Source: Myxococcales bacterium
Lineage (GTDB): Bacteria; Myxococcota_A; Polyangia; Polyangiales; Ga0077539
Reading direction: 5' to 3'
NCBI GenBank assembly: GCA_013298625.1
Contig: JAAFIF010000101.1
Coordinates: forward strand, 1 to 33,759
DNA: 33,759 bases
Below the pieces are notes generated by a model that saw only the letters and a list, made by a program, of their open reading frames with translations, made no database searches and was not told where the DNA came from. Both the position numbers and the translations under genes were made by a program. Of this stretch, positions 1 through 7,802 are shown piece after piece. The number at the start of each line of letters is the position of its first letter. Position 1 is the stretch's first letter.

Positions 1-456
1 CCGACGCCCATTCAGTACCTCGGCGAACACCTTCGGTACTACGGCCCCGAGAGCGAGCCGAGCGACGCCACAGACCGCGAGATCGAGGCCGACCTGTGGT
101 GCGAACAAGCGAGCTGGTTCGCGCGCGACTGCGAGCTCGACGCGGTCGAACTCGACGCCGTCGACCGCTGGAGCGACGAGCTCGAGAAGCACGCCGCGAA
201 GTACCTCGATCGCTGGACCCCCGGCCGCATCGTGCTCGCGCGGCGACGCATCGAGGTCGAGCTCTACGACGGCGGATCGGGCCAGCACCGCTGCTTTGCG
301 ATCACCAGCGACGACGAGCATGGCTGGTCGATGGCCGCGCTCTTGCTGCGCGTCAACGAGCTCTACACGACGCACACCAACGCCAACGACCGGGTGTTCG
401 AAGGGCTCGATCGCGCCGACGTCCCCGGCCGCTATCGGCTCAAGACCGGCTCGTAG
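1..456 (+). CDS. Hypothetical protein, 3' part only
   Basis: The reading frame is open from the first base of the window to the TAG at 454-456, giving 151 residues without a visible start, so the N-terminus lies outside. The visible part is acidic, rich in Asp, Glu and Trp in its first half, and ends in VPGRYRLKTGS. An internal ATG-like start near 232 would cut off half of the conserved-looking acidic stretch, so I treat the gene as continuing upstream. No motif I recognise; there is no signal peptide or membrane segment in the visible part. The codon pattern fits the high-GC third-position bias of the neighbours, which supports real coding. Confidence 0.6.
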   Translation, partial: PTPIQYLGEHLRYYGPESEPSDATDREIEADLWCEQASWFARDCELDAVELDAVDRWSDELEKHAAKYLDRWTPGRIVLARRRIEVELYDGGSGQHRCFAITSDDEHGWSMAALLLRVNELYTTHTNANDRVFEGLDRADVPGRYRLKTGS

Positions 457-611
457 CCCGCGGTCGCCGCCAAACGAGGCAGTTCGCGCCGGCCGACGCG
501 CCCCACGGGATCGGCGGTCTCAGCCCCTCGAACCGCGCGCGCTCCCACGTGATGCGCAACAGCGACGCGCATCGCTGCCATCTTCGACCCGTTGTTGTAT
601 CGATAGCCGCC

Positions 612-1715
612 ATGCGCGAGGCGCGACAACCGCAGCAACCATCGTCCGACGGGTACGCGGCGGACAGCATCCTCGCCTGCGAGTTCTGCGAGCGAATGTA
701 CGCGTCGGATCCCAGCCTCTGGGTGAGCCGCTCGGGCTCGATGGTCTCGTGTCTACACTGCGCGATGCACGACACGCTCGTCGCGGCCCCGTTCGACGCC
801 GCGGCGGTGCTCGAGGCCGAGCGCATGCGCGACGAGGCCGATCGCCCTGTGGGCGGGCTGCGCGGCTATCTGCGCCGCTGCCTGCGCGAGCACAGGACGG
901 CGTCGTGCTGGATCGGGCCGCGATGCCTGCTCTGCGCCGCGAGCGACGCCGGCGTCTCTCCCAGCGCGCGCGCGACGCTCGATCCGTGGCTGCTTCGGTT
1001 GGGCTACACCACCGCGCCCGCGCGGCGGGGCTCTTCGGCGGTCGCAGACCTCGACGATCGTCCCGAAGCGAGCGCTGCGAGGATGCCGTCGAAGCGCCAG
1101 CTCGCCGCGTGGTCCACGCTCGATCGCGCCGCGCAGATCGCGCTCGTCACGGCAGTGATCGCCGCGCTCCACGACCGGACGGGACAGCGCGATCGTCCCG
1201 TCTTCGCGCTCGAACCAGAGGGGCCGACGCCGGGCGTCCTCTTCGCGCCTGCGGCGATCGCGCTTCGCGTGGTGCCCGCGAACCGAGCCGGCCTCGCGCC
1301 GTTTCTTCTCTCGCGCACGCTGGTCACCTTCGAGCAGGCCGCGCGGCTCGGGATCTTCGACGGACCGGTGTCCGAGCAAGAGCGCAGCAGCGCGCTCGCA
1401 GGGCCTCGCATCGACCTGCTGCCTCGCGCCTGGCGCGGCGGACTGCGGCTGCCGACCGAAGCCGAGTGGGCCGCGGCCGCGCGGCTCGCGCAAACGAGCG
1501 CCCTCGACCTCGACGAGCTGGGCCGAGGCCTCGACGAGCTCATCGGCGTCGAGCGCGCGCACATCGAGACCGTTCGCCTCGGGCCGCGCGCGAAGCTCCT
1601 GCGCAGCGACTACCCGATCACGACGCTCGGCGAGCGCGACGCGATCGGTCGAGAGGCGCCCATCCGAACTCCGAGCTCCGTGGGGCTTCGCGTGGCGGTG
1701 AGCCTGGTCGAGTGA
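612..1715 (+). CDS. Cys-rich protein with SUMF1-like C-terminal motif
   Basis: A 367-residue soluble protein. The N-terminus carries two CxxC pairs (C23/C26 and C47/C50, the latter in SCLHCAMHD) and a further Cys cluster near CWIGPRCLLC, which suggests a zinc-binding module. Around residue 278 the motif LRLPTEAEWAAAAR matches the RLPTEAEWExAAR signature of the formylglycine-generating-enzyme (FGE/SUMF1-like) family, and the end SVGLRVAVSLVE sits where that family usually has GFRxA. The Cys pair used by true FGE enzymes near the C-terminus is absent, so catalysis is unlikely and a binding fold is the safer guess. An in-frame ATG at 552 is an alternative start; neither has a strong ribosome binding site. 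No obvious operon partner: 155 bases separate it from the previous gene and 69 from the next. Confidence 0.7.
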   Translation: MREARQPQQPSSDGYAADSILACEFCERMYASDPSLWVSRSGSMVSCLHCAMHDTLVAAPFDAAAVLEAERMRDEADRPVGGLRGYLRRCLREHRTASCWIGPRCLLCAASDAGVSPSARATLDPWLLRLGYTTAPARRGSSAVADLDDRPEASAARMPSKRQLAAWSTLDRAAQIALVTAVIAALHDRTGQRDRPVFALEPEGPTPGVLFAPAAIALRVVPANRAGLAPFLLSRTLVTFEQAARLGIFDGPVSEQERSSALAGPRIDLLPRAWRGGLRLPTEAEWAAAARLAQTSALDLDELGRGLDELIGVERAHIETVRLGPRAKLLRSDYPITTLGERDAIGREAPIRTPSSVGLRVAVSLVE

Positions 1716-1784
1716 GCCCTGCGCGCGACGCGCTTTTCGTGAGAATCCGCTCGACCGCCGTCCAATCCCACAGTCGAGCCCCCG

Positions 1785-2969
1785 ATGAACAACACACCGC
1801 CTCGCTTCTTGTCGCTCGCGCTCGCGCTCTGGGTCGTCGCGTGTGGGCCTGTCGCAACAACACCTCCCAACGACGACGCGGGCGCGGACAGCGCGTCGCC
1901 GAACTCCTGCGCGACGCCACGCGTGCTGATCGAGGACGACTCGCAGCGCTACGCACAGGTCGCGTACGAGCGCGTCCCTGGCGGATACATCGAAGTGAGC
2001 GCCCGCAACGACGGCGCCGTCAGCGCGCGGCTCTTCGACGCCGAATGGAACGCTCGCCCCGCCCCCACCCTCCTCGGCTCGCTCCCCAGCGCCGACCCTC
2101 TCGCCCGGCGCCGCCTCTCGGTCGCCTTTCTCGACGGCCGCGGCGCGATCAGCATCGGCTCCACCGTGTGGGACGTGACCGTCGATCCCTCGCTCGCGCT
2201 CAGGATCAATCGAACGCTCCCCCTCGCCGAGCCTCCCGACGGGGTCAGCCTCATCGGCGCGTGGCCCCTCGCGACTCCGGGCAACGAGGTGATGATCTAC
2301 GCCGTGACGACGGACGGGACGCGATGGATCGCCGGGATCGACCGATCCTCGCTCGCTCGCATCAACTTCAACGGGATCGACCGCGATCCGCTCTCCCTCG
2401 ACTCGAGCGTCGCGTTCGTCTACGGGCGCTCGACGTACCACGTGTTTCAGACCGTGCACCGCCGCGACGTCAACAACCTCGTGCGCGTGCGCTCGCTGGG
2501 GATCGCGCGCGGACAGCTCACGGTCGGAACGGACCGCGCCGAAGAAGGAACGATGGTCTCTCCGCTCGCCAGCGTCGGCGACGCCCTCTGGCGCCTGCAT
2601 CGCCTGCGCACGACGGACGGCGATCGACTCTCGCTCGTCGCGCACGACCCACGAGACGCAACCACCGTCTCGAACACCCGCCTCGCAGAGACCGGGCTCG
2701 TCTTCAGCGGAGCGGTGGCCGAATCGACCAACGCCGCCGCGACGCTGCTCGCGTGGGTGCGCTCGGGCGGCGACGACTCGCAGCCCAACGTCGTCGTCGC
2801 GCAGCGAGACGCAGCTGTGCCGCGAGAGATCTTTCGCTCGATGCGCGCGACGTCGCTGCTCGGCGCGTGGGTCGACGAGCGAACCAACCGACGTTGGGTG
2901 AGCTTCGCGACGTTCAGCAGCGAGGCCGCCCCGAGGACAGCGACCTGGTACGCGCAGTGCGTCCAGTGA
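1785..2969 (+). CDS. Putative lipoprotein of unknown function
   Basis: A 394-residue protein beginning with a short hydrophobic signal and a lipobox-like VVAC with the acceptor Cys at residue 20, followed by a Thr/Pro/Asn/Asp-rich linker (TTPPNDDAGADSAS) typical of surface lipoproteins in myxobacteria. The rest has alternating hydrophobic and polar stretches with repeated short blocks such as DGTRWIAGIDRSS and DGDRLSLVAHDP. This could be a beta-propeller-like fold, but no repeat is clean enough to prove it. It probably sits in the cell envelope. It converges with the large gene on the other strand, with 52 bases between their stops. No enzymatic motif is visible. Confidence 0.75.
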   Translation: MNNTPPRFLSLALALWVVACGPVATTPPNDDAGADSASPNSCATPRVLIEDDSQRYAQVAYERVPGGYIEVSARNDGAVSARLFDAEWNARPAPTLLGSLPSADPLARRRLSVAFLDGRGAISIGSTVWDVTVDPSLALRINRTLPLAEPPDGVSLIGAWPLATPGNEVMIYAVTTDGTRWIAGIDRSSLARINFNGIDRDPLSLDSSVAFVYGRSTYHVFQTVHRRDVNNLVRVRSLGIARGQLTVGTDRAEEGTMVSPLASVGDALWRLHRLRTTDGDRLSLVAHDPRDATTVSNTRLAETGLVFSGAVAESTNAAATLLAWVRSGGDDSQPNVVVAQRDAAVPREIFRSMRATSLLGAWVDERTNRRWVSFATFSSEAAPRTATWYAQCVQ

Positions 2970-3021
2970 CCGGCGCGCGCAGCGCCCCCTCGAACCGCGG
3001 CAACCGCGCCGTCGCGCAGCG

Positions 3022-4812
3022 CTACTCGTCGGCGAACACGGCGTCGCGCGCCGGTAGCTGCACCGGCGCACACCACTCGACCTCGCTGGGATAGCCCACG
3101 GACGCACCCTTGCCCGACGAGTCGCGCGTGCGAACAAACGCGACGCGATGAGGCTCCGTCGCCTTCGCAACCCACGCGTCCAAGCTCTGCTGGTCCTCGA
3201 AGAACGCGAGCGCGCCGGCGGCTCCGATGGCCACCGCGACGTAGCCCTCGCGTCGTCCACGGGCCCACCACGGGTCCTGCTCGGTCGCCCAGAAGATCGC
3301 CTCGAGCGCCACCCTGTTCGCGATGGGAATCGGAGGAGCGATCAACGCGCTGCGCACCCAGAGCAGAGCCATCAACGTCGAGCCTGGCGCGACAGGAATC
3401 GTCCGTCCGTCCTTGTCTCGAACGCCTCGATCATCGCCGATGCGCAGCTCGCTGACCGGAAGGCGAAAGCGCTCGACCTCGCCCCGCGTCGTGATCGTGA
3501 GCTCGTCGACCGCGAGCTCGATCTCTCGCCGCGTCGCCCGGGGCGTCGTCGCAGCGAGCGCCAAGAACACAGCCACGCCGACCGCCGCCCACGTCCACAG
3601 CAGCGCGAGCAGCGCCGCTGCGACCGCGCATCCCACAAACAGCACGAACCGAGGGTTGCTCTCCGCTTCGCTCAGCGCGAGCGTTCGCCCCGCGGCGCGC
3701 AGCGCGTCGCTCGTCGCAAGGTCGTGTCGCTCCTTCGCGAGCTCACGCAGCGCCTCGACGTCGACGTCTGGCCATCGCTGCCCGTCGAAGAAGAAGCCAT
3801 CACCGTCGAGCAAGTCGAGGCTCGCCGCCACCCGCTCGCGGATGATCGGCAGCCCTGCTTCGCCAGTCATCACCGCGCGCGCGACGAGCCCCAACGCGCG
3901 CTCGAGACGATCTGCACAGCGGAGCAGCTGCTCGACGATCTCCCTCGCCGCGGGCCCGTGCTCGGACACCACGACGAGCTCGAGCGAACAGCCCTCGTCG
4001 CCGCAGCGCGCGCGCAGGTCTCCTCCGTCCCACACGCCGAGCGGTCGGTCGAAGGTCAGACAGACCGCTGCGTCCTGCGCGGCGTCGGCGCTTCGTCGCT
4101 CCTCGCGAAAGCCCAGCGCGACGAGCGCGTCGCGAATGCGATCGCGGCCGATCCCTTCGCCGCTCGAGCCGTGGGGCTTCGTGAGCTCGACGTCGAAGTG
4201 CAGGCCGTCCTCCATCCATTCGAACGCGAAGAACGCACGGATGCGCTCGATCTCTCGCTGCAGCTCCGCCCGCCCGCCAAACGTTCGGCTTCGGTGCGAC
4301 GGCAACGCTCGCCGCCACCCCTCGACGAGCTGTTCGAACGACAGCACCCGCTCGGGCTCGTGCCCGTGCTCGCGCGCCCACTCCTCGTCGCTTCGTCGAT
4401 CGCGCTCGCGGTCGGCCCGCATCCCGTCGCTGATCATCTCGTGCTCGAACGTGTCGAAGAGCGCGATCGTTCGCAGCTCGCCTTCACGAGGACGGTCCGA
4501 GAGCGGCGTCACCTCGTGACGCCAGCGGCGTCCGTCGAAGACCCAGCAATCACTGAGCTCATCGCGCTCGCGCAGCCCCTTGGCGATCGCGTAGAACTCC
4601 GCGGCCGAGACGGGAGCATCGAGCTCGAGCTCGACGCCGTGCACGCGCGGGGGCTGAAAGATCCAAGGCACCCACCGCTGCGGGTCCCTCTGCGAAGCGA
4701 TCACGAATCGGTGCGTGTACCGCAAGGGACGCGGCGCAGAGTCGACGGAGGGCTCGGGCATAGCGTTGCTGGGCGCGATGGTCGGCGCTCGATGCCGCGA
4801 GCGCAACATCAC
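3022..4812 (-). CDS. Large hypothetical protein with membrane segments
   Basis: A 596-residue protein of unknown family. The first two thirds look soluble and acidic, with stretches such as RERDELSDCWVFDGRRW and a region rich in charged residues. Around residues 390-425 two closely spaced hydrophobic segments (FVLFVGCAVAAALLALL and AAVGVAVFLALAATT) should cross the membrane as a hairpin. The part after them (DELTITTRGEVERFRLPVSELRIGDD) resembles the cytosolic beta-rich tails seen in PH-like membrane proteins, which is only a guess. An alternative ATG at 4761 (MPEPSVDSAPRP) is equally plausible; neither start has a clear Shine-Dalgarno. It is probably monocistronic, with 78 bases to the gene downstream of its start. 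Confidence 0.7.
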   Translation of the reverse strand: MMLRSRHRAPTIAPSNAMPEPSVDSAPRPLRYTHRFVIASQRDPQRWVPWIFQPPRVHGVELELDAPVSAAEFYAIAKGLRERDELSDCWVFDGRRWRHEVTPLSDRPREGELRTIALFDTFEHEMISDGMRADRERDRRSDEEWAREHGHEPERVLSFEQLVEGWRRALPSHRSRTFGGRAELQREIERIRAFFAFEWMEDGLHFDVELTKPHGSSGEGIGRDRIRDALVALGFREERRSADAAQDAAVCLTFDRPLGVWDGGDLRARCGDEGCSLELVVVSEHGPAAREIVEQLLRCADRLERALGLVARAVMTGEAGLPIIRERVAASLDLLDGDGFFFDGQRWPDVDVEALRELAKERHDLATSDALRAAGRTLALSEAESNPRFVLFVGCAVAAALLALLWTWAAVGVAVFLALAATTPRATRREIELAVDELTITTRGEVERFRLPVSELRIGDDRGVRDKDGRTIPVAPGSTLMALLWVRSALIAPPIPIANRVALEAIFWATEQDPWWARGRREGYVAVAIGAAGALAFFEDQQSLDAWVAKATEPHRVAFVRTRDSSGKGASVGYPSEVEWCAPVQLPARDAVFADE

Positions 4813-4890
4813 GGCGAGCAGAGCGCACAGCGGACGAGCGTGTGCTGCGAGGCGCCGTGAGCATCTGCGAGCGATGCCGAGGCAGCGCGA

Positions 4891-5316
4891 TCAGCCCTTC
4901 TGCATCGCCTCGTAGGCCTTGAACATGCCTGGGTCCACCGTGACCTGGTGGCGAGCGACCTTCCATCGACCGTCGCGCCGCGTCAGCGTGTCGACGATCT
5001 TCGCCGTGGCCACGACGCGCGGAATGTCATCGCGCTCGATCACCGTGAGGTACGAGTGCGCGACAGCCTCAGCGCCCGAGCCGTCGATGAACACATTGCT
5101 CGCGATGTGCCGCTTGCCCTTGGTGTTGCCCTCGCTCGCGACGAGAAACGCTCGGATCGCATCGACGCCCGTCGACGGCGGCGCGAACCCCGGCTCCATC
5201 ACCGCGTCCTCGTGAAAGTGCGAGAGGTAGCCGTCCCAATCCTGCGCGTCCACCGCGTGGTCCAGCCTGGCAATCAGCTCGTGAATCGTGAGTCGGTCTG
5301 CGAGTTCGAGGGTCAT
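4891..5316 (-). CDS. SnoaL-like (NTF2-fold) protein
   Basis: A 141-residue protein with the SnoaL-like/NTF2 cone fold signature: an N-terminal helix (DRLTIHELIARLDHAVD), the DWDGYLSHFHEDAVME block, then the strands HSYLTVIERDD and RWKVARHQVTVDPGMF. Family members are small-molecule isomerases, hydroxylases or polyketide cyclases, or simply ligand-binding proteins, so the substrate cannot be named. The start at 5316 was chosen because AAGGAG lies just upstream; an upstream in-frame start at 5403 would run into the regulatory region. It is transcribed away from the LysR gene at 5412 across a 95-base gap with two LysR-type boxes, so it is the likely target of that regulator. Confidence 0.85.
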   Translation of the reverse strand: MTLELADRLTIHELIARLDHAVDAQDWDGYLSHFHEDAVMEPGFAPPSTGVDAIRAFLVASEGNTKGKRHIASNVFIDGSGAEAVAHSYLTVIERDDIPRVVATAKIVDTLTRRDGRWKVARHQVTVDPGMFKAYEAMQKG

Positions 5317-5358
5317 TGAGCGCTCCTTCGCTCGACGAGATAGCCCCCTGCGATACCC

Positions 5359-5403
5359 TTGCACAGCGCGTAAAGTCGCGAGGCTGAGTTGCACATTTCG
5401 CAA
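5359..5403. promoter_or_regulatory. Two LysR-type T-N11-A boxes, 30 bp apart
   Basis: TTGCACAGCGCGTAA at 5359-5373 and TTGCACATTTCGCAA at 5389-5403 both contain TGC-N7 palindromic cores of the T-N11-A form bound by LysR-family proteins. The second is a perfect TTGC-N7-GCAA dyad. The shared TTGCACA starts exactly 30 bases apart, about three helical turns, as expected for two dimers of a LysR tetramer on one DNA face. The right box overlaps the Shine-Dalgarno AAGGA of the LysR gene, which suggests autorepression. Binding is inferred, not shown. Confidence 0.55.
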
Positions 5404-5411
5404 GGATCTTG

Positions 5412-6353
5412 ATGGACACCGCCAGGCTCACCGCCCTGATCGCCGCGCTCGACGCCGGCTCGCTCTCGCTCGCCGCTCGACGCCTCGGCGTGCAGCTCTC
5501 GACGGTCAGTCGGCAGATCGCAGACCTCGAAGCCACCCTCGGCACGCCGCTGCTCTTGCGCACCGGACGGGGCGTACGAGCCACGCCAGCCGGCGACCGC
5601 TTCGCCGAGCGCGCCCGCCGCGTGCTGCTCGAGCTCGACGTCGCGGCGAGCGAGGCGCGCGGAGAGCGAGGCGTCGAACTCGCGCAGCTTCGACTCTCGG
5701 TGCCTGTCGAGCTCTCGCTGCAATTGATGCCCGCAGTCCTGGTATCGTTATCTGCGCAGCACGAGGCCCTCTCGATCGACGTGCACTCCGACGCCCGCCG
5801 CGTGTCGCTCGTCGAAGAGGACTTCGACGCAGCGGTGAGGCTCGGTCCGCTCGCGAGCTCAGAGCTTCTGCGCCAGCGCGTCGGAGCGATCTCGGTCGCC
5901 GCGTACGCGCGTCCCGCGATCGCCGCGTCGATCGAGACCATCGCAGCGCTGCGCAAGCGCGAGTTCGTGCTGGTCGCTGGCGCTCGATCCGAGCTGCGGG
6001 CGACGCTGCGAGGAGCCGCCGTGCGCCTCGTGATCGAGGGCCGCTGTCGCGTGAGCACGTTCACCGAGGCGGCGGCGCTCAGCGCGGTGTCCGACCGCGT
6101 CGCAATCTTGCCGAGCATCACCGCGGCGCGGTGGTTGTCGTCCGGACAGCTCGTCCCAGTCCTGCGGGGGTTGGCGTTTCCGACGACGGAGGTTCACTTG
6201 ATCTACCCGAGGCGCAACCAGGGATCGAAGATCCTGCGATCGCTGGGCGTCTTGCTGAGCGAGGGCGTCGAACACGCTGAACAGGTCGTGCGCGTGGCCA
6301 TCGACGACGCACAGCGCGTGCGAAGAACGCGTCGTCCGCAGGCGGCGCGATGA
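5412..6353 (+). CDS. LysR-family transcriptional regulator
   Basis: A 313-residue protein with the classic LysR layout. An N-terminal winged helix-turn-helix (residues about 1-60) includes AARRLGVQLSTVSRQIADLE and LGTPLLLRTGRGVRATPAG. A linker helix follows, then the substrate-binding domain (about 90-300) with DFDAAVRLGPL in the usual inducer-cleft region. The ATG at 5412 follows AAGGA with five bases between, which decides the start; a TTG three bases earlier is less likely. It is divergent from the SnoaL-like gene and probably controls both that gene and itself through the boxes at 5359-5403. The C-terminus is unusually Arg-rich (RVRRTRRPQAAR). Confidence 0.9.
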   Translation: MDTARLTALIAALDAGSLSLAARRLGVQLSTVSRQIADLEATLGTPLLLRTGRGVRATPAGDRFAERARRVLLELDVAASEARGERGVELAQLRLSVPVELSLQLMPAVLVSLSAQHEALSIDVHSDARRVSLVEEDFDAAVRLGPLASSELLRQRVGAISVAAYARPAIAASIETIAALRKREFVLVAGARSELRATLRGAAVRLVIEGRCRVSTFTEAAALSAVSDRVAILPSITAARWLSSGQLVPVLRGLAFPTTEVHLIYPRRNQGSKILRSLGVLLSEGVEHAEQVVRVAIDDAQRVRRTRRPQAAR

Positions 6354-6430
6354 GCCAACACAGCGACAGAAGTCGTCGAGGTGTCGATCGGCGGTCTCGC
6401 GTTCTCCCGCGCGTTGGTGCCGAGCGTCCT

Positions 6431-6811
6431 CTACAGCGGCTTGTTGCCCCGCGCAGCCATCACGCGCGGGAGGTTCTGCTCGACCCACGCCCCCAGCGCC
6501 GCGAGGTGCTCGGCCACCTCGGCGCCCATCTCCGTGAGCGCGTACTCCACGCGCGGCGGAACCTCGGCGAACACCGTTCGCTGCACGAAGCCATCTTCTT
6601 CGAGCACGCGCAGCGTCTGGGTGAGCATCTTCTCGCTCACGCTTCCGATCCGCCGACGCAGCTCGCCGAAGCGGTGCGTCCCGCTGCGAAGCATGAGCAA
6701 CACCAGCGTGCCCCAACGGCTCGTGACGTGATCGAGCACCACGCGCGACGGGCACTGCGCGGCGTCGATGTCGCCGACGAGCATCTCTGGTTGCCGTGCC
6801 TTCATGCCCAT
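6431..6811 (-). CDS. HxlR-family regulator (YtfH-like)
   Basis: A 126-residue winged-helix protein of the HxlR/DUF24 family. Visible marks are the CPSRVVLDHVTSRWGTLVLL start, FGELRRRIGSVSEKMLTQTL as the recognition helix region, and the wing VPPRVEYALTEMG. Members of this family sense quinones, aldehydes or oxidative electrophiles, often through an N-terminal Cys; here a single Cys sits in the AAQCPSR position. Two starts, 6811 and 6805, are in frame. It is divergent from a QorB/YtfG-like quinone reductase gene, the same pairing as ytfH and ytfG in Escherichia coli, which makes a regulatory link likely. Confidence 0.9.
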   Translation of the reverse strand: MGMKARQPEMLVGDIDAAQCPSRVVLDHVTSRWGTLVLLMLRSGTHRFGELRRRIGSVSEKMLTQTLRVLEEDGFVQRTVFAEVPPRVEYALTEMGAEVAEHLAALGAWVEQNLPRVMAARGNKPL

Positions 6812-6814
6812 TAC

Positions 6815-6838
6815 TTACCAAAAGGTGGCTACTGGTAA
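6815..6838. promoter_or_regulatory. Likely HxlR operator: TTACCA-N12-TGGTAA dyad
   Basis: A perfect six-base inverted repeat, TTACCA at 6815-6820 and TGGTAA at 6833-6838, sits in the 104-base gap between the HxlR gene (start 6811) and the reductase gene (start 6916). The arms are centred about 18 bases apart, which suits a dimeric winged-helix regulator. The tract is AT-richer than its surroundings. Its position only four bases before the HxlR start suggests autorepression together with control of the reductase. Confidence 0.55.
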
Positions 6839-6915
6839 AGCGAAAGTATGCGCTCTATCCACGGTCCTGCGCGGCGCTCTTCACCGCTGCGCGAAGAGAA
6901 GAAAGGACCTCACCC

Positions 6916-7764
6916 ATGATCCTCGTCACCGGCGCCAGCGGCCAACTCGGTCAACTCGTCATCGACGCGCTGCTCGCGCGCATCCCTGCCTCGCAGATCG
7001 TCGCGGGCGTTCGCTCGCTCGAGAAGGGAGCGGCGATCGCAGCCAAAGGCGTAGCGCTTCGCGCGCTCGACTACAGCGACCCCGCGTCGATCGACGCGGC
7101 GTTGAAGGGCGTCGACAAGCTGCTGCTCATCTCGGGCAACGAAGTGGGCCAGCGCGTTCAACAGCACGCCGCCGTCGTGGACGCCGCGCGCCGCGCCGCG
7201 GTGAAGCACCTCGTGTACACGAGCATCCTCAAGGCCGATCGCTCGAAGCTCATCCTCGCCGGCGAGCACCGCGCGACCGAAGAGATCATCGAGGCCTCGG
7301 GCATCCCGTTCACGTTTCTGCGCAACGGTTGGTACACGGAGAACTACACCGGCAGCCTCGGGGCGACGATCGCCAGCGGCGCGCTGCTCGGGGCCGCAAA
7401 CGAAGGCGCGGTCGCGCCCGCTGCGCGCGCGGACTACGCCGCGGCCGCCGCGGTGGTGCTCACGACCGAGGGCCACGCTGGCAAGCGCTACGAGCTCGCC
7501 GGCGATCGCGCGCTCACGCTCAGCGAGTTCGCCGCTGAGATCGCCGCGGTGAGCGGCAAGCCTGTCGTCTATCGCAACCTCGCAGCCGCGGACTACGCGG
7601 CCACGCTGCACTCCTTCGGGCTGCCCGAAGGCTTCGCGAAGGTGCTCGCGGATTGCGACGAAGGCATCGCGCGCGGCGAGCTGGTGGACACCAGCGCGAC
7701 GCTCCGCACCCTCATCGGCCGACCCACCACGCCGATCGCGACGACGCTCGCCGCCGCGCTCTGA
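6916..7764 (+). CDS. qorB: NmrA-like NAD(P)H:quinone oxidoreductase (QorB/YtfG type)
   Basis: A 282-residue atypical short-chain dehydrogenase. The Rossmann motif TGASGQLGQ at residues 5-13 binds NAD(P)H. The segments KHLVYTSILKAD and PFTFLRNGWYTENY are hallmarks of the QorB/YtfG group, which reduces quinones to protect against redox cycling. The protein is cytosolic. The ATG at 6916 is preceded by AAAGGA at good distance and begins directly with the beta strand MILVTG, which excludes the longer upstream frame. It is divergent from an HxlR regulator as in E. coli ytfG/ytfH and converges with a LysR gene 38 bases downstream. The symbol is assigned by similarity of motif and context only. Confidence 0.88.
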   Translation: MILVTGASGQLGQLVIDALLARIPASQIVAGVRSLEKGAAIAAKGVALRALDYSDPASIDAALKGVDKLLLISGNEVGQRVQQHAAVVDAARRAAVKHLVYTSILKADRSKLILAGEHRATEEIIEASGIPFTFLRNGWYTENYTGSLGATIASGALLGAANEGAVAPAARADYAAAAAVVLTTEGHAGKRYELAGDRALTLSEFAAEIAAVSGKPVVYRNLAAADYAATLHSFGLPEGFAKVLADCDEGIARGELVDTSATLRTLIGRPTTPIATTLAAAL

Positions 7765-7802
7765 ACGTTCCGTCGACGCCGCGCCGGGCGCACGCCCCGT
7801 TG

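Noticed and set aside
2971..3008. GC hairpins between convergent genes (for example CGCGG-CAA-CCGCG)
   Set aside because: Stems of five pairs occur by chance everywhere in this DNA and no T tract follows on either strand, so I do not call a terminator.
753..3260. Very long minus-strand open frame (835 codons)
   Set aside because: It lies opposite two well-supported plus-strand genes, is extremely Arg-rich and shows no motif; such antisense frames are expected in DNA of this GC content.
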